Shown piece after piece: positions 53,035 through 60,000 of a stretch of DNA of 60,000 nt. Positions within the stretch are counted from its first letter, which is position 1; each line of letters begins with the position of its first letter. The notes under the pieces were generated by a model, which was given only the letters and a program-made list of their open reading frames with translations, made no database searches and had not been told where the DNA came from. Source of the stretch: Strigamia acuminata (Eukaryota > Arthropoda > Chilopoda > Geophilomorpha > Linotaeniidae); contig OX442322.1 of assembly GCA_949358305.1 (NCBI GenBank), positions 2,730,001-2,790,000 on the forward strand, given 5' to 3'. The position numbers and the translations under genes are program-made.

Positions 53035-54251
53035 TTAGTGAAGGGACGTATTCACATCAACAAGTCGAATTATTTTTCTCTGGTCACCTAACCACAAAAC
53101 TAAGAGCACAGTTCCGGTTCCCACAGAGGGCACTTTACGTCCATCCGCGAGAACCACTTGTCTGCCCGGAGACAAGTCTAATTGTTCAAAACACGTCGCA
53201 TCATTAGACATATGAGACGACGCACCAGAATCCATATACCATATCGGGTCCTCGTTGGTGGCTGATCCAGTCGAGGATTGGAGCAGACACGTGGTCCGGT
53301 TGTGAGCGTGCATCGCGTAATCGACCACATACTGCAATTCATCCGCCTTCGCAGATGTTGAAGGCTGCTGGACAACCGCCACGCTGGCATTCGGCCATCG
53401 CCCTCTAAAACTACCCCGTCCACGGGACTGGGAGCGAGCTCGAATCTCAGCAGCAGCCCTCGGGTCCACTGGTTGCCGGCATTCCGCATACCGATGTCCC
53501 AAACGCCCACAATTCCAACATTTAGTGGCTTGCCTGCCGCCCCGACCGGCTCCTCCGCCACGCCAGGATCCCGAGTTTCCACGTCCGCTAATTCCATTAG
53601 TTCCTCGCGCCCAAGCAGCGCTCTCGATTTTCAAATCTGCCGAGGCGGGCAATGTCGTACGCCGTAGCTCTTCCGCTTGCAATGCACGTCGAAGAGTTTG
53701 CATTTTTAGAGTGCTGCGCCCGACTACGTCGCAACTCGTCACGACGCCTCGATACTCAGGTGTCAGGCCTCTCAAAACGTGTGCGCACAGCTCGGCCTCG
53801 TCAATTGGTGCCCCGATCGAATTCAGCTCCTCGGCGACCGATATCATGCAGTCCAAATATGCCGCCACAGTTTCAGTCGGCTTCATCCGAATATGAGCAA
53901 GTTCCACTCGCTTTTGGACCTTCAATTCGGCAACTTCACCTTGATTCTCGATCTTTAATGCGTTCCAGGCTGCCTTCGCGGTGTCGTGGTTCAACACGTG
54001 GCGTAGCTGAGCAGTATCAATCGTTTGCAAGATTATATTAAATGCTTCAACGTCCTTGGCCGTCCATTTTTGACCCGCTCTTTGAACGCCTCATCGGTTT
54101 CACCAAGAGTTTTTATTGGCACATCATCAATAATCACGAACCAGGCCTCCCTGGACTTGAGCAAAATTCGGACTTGATACTCCCACGTCGGGTAATTACG
54201 TCCGTTCAACTTTTCAACGTAAGTAATGGCGGATTCTAGCTTGGCCGCCAT
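53035..54251 (-). pseudogene. Copia H Gag and protease, two frameshifts
   Basis: ATG at 54251 (MAAKLESAITYVEKLNGRNY). The first 72 codons are in one frame, then a shift near 54035 leads into the longer piece. This has the UBN2-type Gag region, an Arg/Gly-rich stretch, the zinc knuckle CWNCGRLGHRYAEC and the protease motif WYMDSGASSHM. A second shift near 53020 separates it from integrase. Confidence 0.9.
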
Positions 54252-54363
54252 TTTTAATTGAATCTTTTCATTCGTACCTCATTTCGTGAAGAATTGACGT
54301 GATCAACTGCGGCACCGACTTCAAAATTTCGATTTATCAAATATTACTTGCACTTTAGATCAT

Positions 54364-54380
54364 GTTGGGCCCATAACCCA
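54364..54380 (-). other. Copia H primer binding site (internal region of initiator-Met tRNA)
   Basis: Minus-strand TGGGTTATGGGCCCAAC adjoins the 5' LTR. It matches the complement of the initiator-Met tRNA anticodon arm rather than its 3' end, the arrangement known from the Drosophila copia element. Confidence 0.8.
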
Positions 54381-54544
54381 CGTTGGATAATTTAGCAGAG
54401 GTCCCAATTGGGAAGAAGTCCACACAGTCTTACATGTTTGGTTGCAACTCACAGTAACGACATCTTTTAATGTAACAATAGATTTTGAGTACACAATATG
54501 CTTAATACTACACATTGTTATGTAAAGTGAATATATCTCTAACA
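54381..54544 (-). repeat. Copia H 5' LTR
   Basis: 164 bp; differs visibly only by C for T at its first plus-strand base. Confidence 0.93.
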
Positions 54545-55210
54545 TCTTCCTTTTGGTCGCGCTCTGTAGGCGTTTTCGGATCCCTGTCCGCTCTTCCTTT
54601 TCTCTCGCAATCTCTCTTCTTCTCCTCGTAGCATCGTTCTCGCATCCATCATCGACAAATCGTTTTTCTGGCCGTCGAAAATTCTAACATTATGTTCAAA
54701 TTCTGCTCGCAATCCCTAAGCCACGTAAGCCACCATCTCTTGGTTGGAATAAATCTTTCCAAGTTCCGCTCTTTTTGCCTTTATCGTTTCGGCTCGGTTA
54801 ATGTATTCATCAACGGATTCTTTCTCCATCATCTTTAATTTCGCCAATTCGATCCCGCATTTGACAATTTCGTAGCTATTCCTCAGTCCCATGTCGGCTT
54901 CAATCTTGTCCCACAAGACTTTTGCGCTCGTTTCAGTGCTATATCGAACCGCTTGCTCCGCCGAAAGTGAGATGACCAAAACGTTCATTGCTTCGTCGTT
55001 CTTCCTTTCCCAGTCCTCCCAAATCGCCTGCATTTGGGCATAATTTGCCTGTCCCAGTCGTGCTTTCTCCGGTTCGGCTTGTTCAACCGTCGTTTTCCAT
55101 AAATGTTGCTTTTTCAGTGTCGACCTCACGCGAATTTTCCACAGAAAGTAATTCCGCTCCGTCAATCTCTCTATCGTTGTCGTATTGGAAGAAATGTTCA
55201 CCGACGCCAT
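54545..55210 (-). pseudogene. Copia G Gag N-terminal part
   Basis: ATG at 55210, MASVNISSNTTTIERLTERNY, followed by a typical copia Gag (UBN2-like) domain. TAG at 54713-54715 stops it after about 165 codons, but the same frame continues to the copia H insertion point in a basic region just before the zinc knuckle. Confidence 0.88.
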
Positions 55211-55314
55211 CTTGTCTCCAATTGCGTGCGGAAAAAATGTGCAAAAATTAATTTCACTTCTTAACTTTTCTATTTTTCTACTTGCGCTTCACTGTGTTAC
55301 AGCCTGAATTTTCC

Positions 55315-55332
55315 AACCGTGCTCTGCTACCA
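55315..55332 (-). other. Copia G primer binding site (Met tRNA 3' end type)
   Basis: Minus-strand TGGTAGCAGAGCACGGTT, two bases from the 5' LTR; similar to the copia B site but differing in the last third. Confidence 0.75.
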
Positions 55333-55334
55333 CT

Positions 55335-55519
55335 TGTTGGTACAACCGGAAATAACCACAATCATTTAAACGTTGAAAAAGAAGAAATGTCGCTTATTTT
55401 AATCATCTATTTGTACAACGACTGTTGTCAATGACAACAACGCGCAAACAATAAAGCTTTTTTGTCTTTCAATCAAACAATCGCGCAATTACTTATTTCA
55501 GTGTTTAAATTCATTCACA
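55335..55519 (-). repeat. Copia G 5' LTR
   Basis: 185 bp, pairs with 45207-45391 with a few differences. Confidence 0.93.
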
Positions 55520-55524
55520 AAGTT

Positions 55525-55857
55525 TACTTGTTTGATGAAGATAGCTGAACTGTCAGTTCTCCCCAAGTATTATACCGAGAGGTTGTCGAGCAGTTATTGC
55601 TGCGGTATCTCGAGGTTCTTCATCCGCCCGATTGTTATTCATGCTTACTAGATTTAAGTTAGTTTTAAGATTTAGTCTTAGGTTCTTCAAGTTTATGATT
55701 GAATAAAGATATATTTTATATTTATATAATAACCAATGAGTCCTCTTTATTCCTCTCTTATCTGCAACTCAATTAGAAGTTAATTTAATGCAATTCAAAC
55801 CCCAGTTAAACAGTAGTCATTTACGTGGTTAATTAGTAGTCTATTAGCCACGTAACA
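55525..55857 (+). repeat. Element I 5' LTR, part 3
   Basis: Continues from 45206 and ends CCACGTAACA. AATAAAGATATATTTTATA near 55704 is a candidate poly(A) signal. Followed by AGTGGTGGAGGTTCCGG, a likely primer site for a tRNA that I cannot name. Confidence 0.75.
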
Positions 55858-56517
55858 AGTGGTGGAGGTTCCGGTTTATCTGTTTGAGACCCATTAATTG
55901 GCTAAAAGTAGTAAAAAGTAGTAAAAGTGAAGTGAAATTGGCCAGTTTTTGCTAAAAATCAGAGATTCCAGTCGAAATTCGTATAAAATTGTATTAAAAT
56001 TCAGTAAAAGTTGATATAAAATAGTAGAAAGTTGCAAACTCATTTGCATGAGTGATAAGATTTGGAAGGTGACTCATTGTGAAAATTTTCTTTTTCTAGG
56101 TTAATTGAAGTTGAATATTTAATTGAAGTGCACTAAAAAGTTTAGCATTTTTGAATTTATTAAAGGTATACCCAAGTTGAAATTTATATATTAAAAATGA
56201 GGATAATTTTGTTAGTAAGAATTGTGAATGTTGATGTCTGTTTTCTAATAAAACATTTATTAATAATGATTCAATTTCAGGAAATGTTTTCTTTTTGGTT
56301 TACGTAGAAGTTTATGTTAATTTTGATGACTAATTTTGATTATTTTTTTTTTCAGAAAATAATATTTTTTTTGTTATTGAATATATTTTGAATTGGTGAC
56401 TGAGTGTTATGAATAATTGTGCATAAGTTTGTTTCAGGTTAAGTGAGTTGGATGATGTTTTTCCAAAGGTGTTTGCGATAAAGTGAAAGTGTGTAAAAGT
56501 CAAAATAAAGAGTGTGA
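55858..56517 (+). other. Element I leader
   Basis: About 660 bp of AT-rich non-coding sequence between LTR and gag. No other feature was recognised. Confidence 0.55.
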
Positions 56518-57829
56518 GTGCATTCTTTAAGGCTTACGCAAGCACAAACGGATAATCTACTGGACTTAAAGAATCAAGAATTAGAAAGGACAGTAGACGA
56601 TTCCAAGGTAACAAGAACAAGAGGTAGGAAAACATCAACAAAAAGCAAACCTGTGACAAAAGAAGAGATGCAAAAAGAGAGTCCTTTATTTTATAAGAAA
56701 CTTGATTTTTTAATACCATTGAAACCAGCACAATTTGGTTCATTACAGTCTATTTTTCAACAGTTAACACCAAGTAAATCTAACCCAGTAGGATCCGCAT
56801 CAAAAGGAATTGTAGCCAAGATGACGGACCCAACAGCAGTTCTAACCGACCTATTTAAGAGTTTAATGATGCAAAAGCGCGATGTCATTAGCTACGATAC
56901 GGTAAAAGGTAATATTGACCAGTGGCTGGTGGCATAGGAAGCTACTGTAGGGACAGACGAGGAGAGAGTGAAACAATTGCCATTAGCGTTTAAAACTGAT
57001 TTGATTGGCTTGGCAAGTGGGACTATTAAAAAAGTATCCGAACTGGAAGTGGGCGGATTGGAAACCACAAATTGAGAAGAAATTCAGGAAAAGCCAAGAA
57101 AATGTGTTGAACACTCTCCACTTCATGCGGCATACAGAAACTTACATGAAGAAAGTCTTAGCCCAGTGTGCATTTGTGTTGCCAGAATTGATTGAACATA
57201 AAAAACTGAATTACATCTACCAAAGAATAAAACCCGAAATGAAGAAGATGATAATTACGGTTTTCCCACCATCATTGGAAGAAATGGAACAACGTATAAG
57301 TTTGTATGAAACTCATCAGGTAAAGGAACCAGCAGATTTATTGCTCTCAATGTTCAAAAAAGTCGTAGATGAAAATGTGAATACGGTAAAGTCAGACAAA
57401 CTGACTGAAACTGGTGAAACATCAGTAGCCTACGCAGATCTTTTAGCTGAGAACATTAAGTTGAAACAGCAGCTATTAGATTTTGAAACAGTGGATCTGA
57501 CAGAGGATGAGCCCATCTTAATACAAGATAGGTGGTACAAACCAATGATGAGTAGAGGACAGTTTGGTAACAGAAATAGAGGCGGTAGACAAAGCTTTAA
57601 CCCAAATTATAATATTTATAATACTAACAATAGTGATAATTCTAATAACCGTTCATGCGGATGTTATCATCATTTCAGTTGTGAGTTTTACAATCCACCC
57701 AGGCAACAACAACAGGACAAAGGTGGAAGCAACAGCTGGAAGTGGAATAAAAAGAGGAGAAGAGGTGAAAATCCAGATAGAAACCCTAATCCTCAGGAAC
57801 AAGCGAAGGTCCAAAATAAGGGAAACTAG
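56518..57829 (+). pseudogene. Element I Gag
   Basis: Two pieces. The first (56518-56937) has no clear ATG start, is basic (TRGRKTSTKSK) and ends at TAG 56935-56937. The second (57005-57829, another frame) has a Gag-like helical block (WKWADWKPQIEKKF, KLNYIYQRIKPEMKK), then an Asn/Gln/Arg-rich C-terminus with CGCYHHFSCEFYN, not a canonical CCHC knuckle. Position behind an LTR and ahead of a retropepsin gene identifies it as gag of a Ty3/gypsy-like element. One stop and at least one frameshift. Confidence 0.72.
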
Positions 57830-57957
57830 TTGAACGGCCACAAAGAAATTGTTGCCATCCAAAGAAAAGGAAAAGACAAAAGAAGAACAGTAAGATAGTT
57901 ATAATTGACGTTCAGGTATCGGAATCATTTTTTGAAATCCCAGTAATTGTAAAAGAA

Positions 57958-58761
57958 ATGGAAATAAAAGCAGTAATAGATACTGGAGCTAAACGAAACC
58001 TTCTAAGTGAGGAAGTGGCAGCAGCCCTTCAATTGGATTATTCTCTGAGCCCTAACATTAGGCTACGTAGGATAGGAAAGAAATTGACAGTTCCAGTAGG
58101 TAAAACAAAAATTAACATTGCAATTGGTGAACTGAACTATAGAGTGGAAGTGTTAGTAGTATCAGGATTTCACCATCAGCTTTTATTGGGGGATCCATTC
58201 ATGAAATCAACAAGAACTGTCGTCGATTATAACTTACAAAAAATCTTTGTGGGCCGGAACAATGATAGTGGAGTAGAAGAAGCAGTTTTTCCGATGAATA
58301 AATCTTTTGCAAACCAGAGTTATGTCGCCAGAGTGATGAAGAACATTTCAATTCCACCAATGCATGAATGTGTTATACCAGTTTATTTAAATACGAAGTT
58401 AACTACAGAGATGTTTATGGAACCTTTAGGAAACGTTATAGATAGGTTTGGAATTTTGTGTTGTAAAACATTAACAAATTTTGAGTATGGTAAAGGAGTT
58501 CTGCATGTGGCTAATCCAACAAACAAATCAGTCTTTTTGAAGGAGAAGTCTGCAATTGGTAAGGCGTATTACATCATTGAGATTGGGTTGTTGGATGAAA
58601 AGCAAGTGCATTGCCTTGACTCCTCAACCAAAGCGGTTGAGTTGACAGATGAAAAGCAAGTGCATTGCTTTGACTTTGACTCCTCAATTGCTAAGGATAA
58701 GATGACAAAAAGCCAACAAGATCAGATGAAGCAGTTACTTCAAAAGAATCAAGACAGATAG
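57958..58761 (+). pseudogene. Element I retropepsin-like protease and Pol N-terminus
   Basis: Open frame of 267 codons from ATG 57958. Protease: VIDTGAKRNLLS (catalytic Asp) and a second conserved block HHQLLLGDPFM near residue 80. The downstream half is the linker that normally leads into RT, but the frame ends at 58761 and no RT is found, so element I is truncated here. Near the C-terminus DEKQVHCLDSS and DEKQVHCFDFDSS form a 54-bp duplication. Confidence 0.75.
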
Positions 58762-58919
58762 AAAGACAGAAAGATACGAAATGCAGCCATACGAAATGCA
58801 GCAAGAAGTTGGCCGACGTCAAACACTAATTAGACAATTTGTACCAAGCTTTCCAGTTGATTAGATACTTACCACAATAGTATCAGTCTATTGTACAGAA
58901 CATTTATAGATAGGAGGAT
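58762..58919 (+). other. Junction between element I and copia J
   Basis: About 160 bp without an open frame. The exact boundary is not clear. Contains ATACGAAATGCAGC twice (58775 and 58790 region). Confidence 0.35.
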
Positions 58920-59154
58920 GTGAACTTCACTTTAGAGAAGGTGGAAGCGGAATTGGTCGCTGAAGAGGGAAGACTCGTACAACAAAGAAGGGATTCGGAC
59001 CAGGGGCCAATAGTTGGCGCTTTCAGCACGGGATCAAGTTCTGCTAATGCCAAAAACAATGAAAACGCGCCAAAGTTCCATCAACAACAAAGAATTAATA
59101 GCCAAAACAGTCGTGGATTTATAGGCGGACAGAAAGGTGGCCGATCGAGTTACA
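58920..59154 (+). pseudogene. Copia J Gag fragment
   Basis: Plus-strand, 78 codons resembling the end of a copia Gag (FTLEKVEAELVAEEGRLVQQ, then an Asn/Gln/Gly-rich stretch GGQKGGRSSY) that would lead into a zinc knuckle. It stops at the outer end of the copia F LTR (59155), so F is inferred to have inserted into it. Confidence 0.55.
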
Positions 59155-59646
59155 TGTAGCAGAGGAGAGCGGCGCAAACAATTTATTAATCGCGTGGAAG
59201 CTAAATATGGTGGCGTGTCGCCGACACGAACGATAATGCGACGTGACCAAAACGCAAATTGCCGTGCGCGTAGCAGAAAGCTGCTTATGTGCGCTTTAAA
59301 CGAACTAGAAAGCACTGAAAGTGCTCTAAATAATAAAGAAGCACTTAAAATCATAAATGTTTAATAAAAACAAAGGTATTCTTACATATAGAGTCCTTTT
59401 CTATACAGGAGTGAATGAGTGTGCACATATCTGTGTGCGTGGCCATGTTGGAAGTGGTAAAAAATACAATTGACACCATCTGGTGTTGGGAAAAATAAAC
59501 TAAGGCTAACATGATGCAGGCAGCATTATGCCCAATGTTAAATAATGAAATAAATTCTAATAAATACACTAGGCTGCATAATGCAGCAATACATGAAGAA
59601 ACACACGTAATGGATACGGAAGACTATTTGGTATTGGAAAACAACA
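59155..59646 (-). repeat. Copia F 3' LTR
   Basis: 492 bp. The minus strand runs TGTTGTTTTCC...CCTCTGCTACA, with CCAACATGGCC followed by the hairpin GCACA/TGTGC (59423-59438). Its length fits the copia D LTR better than those of A, B and C. Confidence 0.87.
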
Positions 59647-59856
59647 ATTTCCCCTTTCAATGGCAAATAGCCGCAAAAATAAAGAATAAGTTAGGGAAAA
59701 ACCTTAAATGTAACTTGACAATATACGGAATGATAAGGGAAAACAATAATTCGAATCATCGAGCCGGGTACTGTTATATTAATCTCTACGGAAGCCCAAA
59801 AATTCCCACTGGGACTCGATGATCCTCAAAAATCGGGTAAAACTAAATTAAGAATG

Positions 59857-60000
59857 TCACGATAGGTTGAAATTGAAAATCCGGGAAATCAGGAGACGCA
59901 GTTGAGATGAGCCCAACCATTTGGTAAAAATGTCTGCCACGTTCATTGTTCCGGGGACTTTGCGCAATTGGAATGCACCTGCTGTGTACCATTCCCGAAT
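59857..60000 (-). CDS. Copia F pol C-terminus (cut by window edge)
   Basis: Minus strand, reads REWYTAGAFQLRKVPGTMNVA, then DIFTKWLGSSQLR, and ends at TGA (complement of 59857-59859). This is the end of RNase H; the rest lies beyond the window. No lesion in the visible 48 codons. Confidence 0.88.
   Translation of the reverse strand: MREWYTAGAFQLRKVPGTMNVADIFTKWLGSSQLRLLISRIFNFNLS

Larger units (their letters stand above)
49831..54544 (-). mobile_element. Copia H, young Ty1/copia element
   Basis: 164-bp LTRs at 49831-49994 (3') and 54381-54544 (5'), one difference noticed (T49831 against C54381), with the 5-bp duplication TCTTC at 49826-49830 and 54545-54549. Gag, protease, integrase, RT and RNase H are all present, with only two frameshifts and one nonsense codon. 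It lies inside the gag of copia G. It is a different copia lineage from A-F: short LTRs and an internal Met-tRNA primer site. Confidence 0.95.
45207..55519 (-). mobile_element. Copia G (contains copia H)
   Basis: 185-bp LTRs at 45207-45391 (3') and 55335-55519 (5'), near-identical (a few differences), with the 5-bp duplication AAGTT. Orientation is minus: purine tract (minus-strand TTCAAGGGGAGAT) beside 45391 and primer site beside 55335. Gag, protease, integrase and the first part of RT are recognisable but degenerate. The rest of RT and RNase H is absent and replaced by unrelated sequence. Copia H sits in its gag. Confidence 0.93.
59155..60000 (-). mobile_element. Copia F, 3' end (continues past the window)
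   Basis: Minus-strand element: 3' LTR 59155-59646, purine tract (minus-strand GAAAGGGGAAATT), 3' UTR with the AAAAATTCCCAC block, and the end of pol. Related to copia A-E. Confidence 0.88.

Overview
The window is a eukaryotic, almost certainly animal (probably insect) chromosome segment built mostly of LTR retrotransposons nested inside one another. Spliceosomal splice sites, Ty1/copia and Ty3/gypsy coding regions, initiator-Met tRNA primer sites and 4-5 bp target duplications support this. I cannot name the species. No rRNA gene, CRISPR array or prokaryotic operon was seen. The only convincing host-gene piece is a 306-bp serine/threonine-rich exon at 29970-30275, next to a 20-bp minisatellite.

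Left nest (1 to about 28.25 kb). Copia A (+, 5' end outside the window) carries its 3' LTR at 1062-1140 and 14678-15175. That LTR is split by gypsy-1 (1141-14677, TSD CCAT), which has 996-bp LTRs identical wherever I compared them. Copia A itself abuts, and probably sits in, the gag of an antisense gypsy copy, K (15176-16886). K lies next to the leader of a minus-strand copia, D, whose 5' LTR (17099-17156 and 23605-24045) is split by copia B (17157-23604, minus). D ends inside the reverse transcriptase of copia C (+, 24048-25697). Copia C abuts the 3' end of another LTR element, L (25698-28253). The unidentified ORF of L is interrupted by a 546-bp copia solo LTR (TSD GGTCA).

Middle (28.25-30.9 kb): AT-rich presumed host intron with the minisatellite and the exon.

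Right nest (30.9-60 kb). Copia E (minus) keeps its 3' LTR, which contains a gypsy solo LTR (TSD CTAT), plus 68 bp of pol. It is cut by element I (+, 5' LTR starting at 32362). The LTR of I is split by gypsy-2 (32491-45174, TSD ACCC) and by copia G (45207-55519, minus, TSD AAGTT). Copia G is split by copia H (49831-54544, minus, TSD TCTTC). The internal region of I (gag, protease) runs from 55858 to about 58761. A copia gag fragment, J, follows and is cut by copia F (minus, from 59155 past the window end).

Gypsy-1 and gypsy-2 belong to one lineage with an unusual layout: gag; pol entered by a predicted -1 frameshift at A_AAA_AAC; then a third ORF of about 1000 codons in the env position. ORF3 resembles no protein I know and has no visible envelope features. 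In both elements a mini-exon with the motif DENWD precedes an intron with consensus ends and joins exon 2 in phase 0. ORF3 is my candidate for an undescribed system. The copia family A-F shows two further signals: LTR 3' ends that resemble the initiator-Met tRNA acceptor end, and serial LTR hairpins whose stem sequences differ between copies while base pairing is kept.
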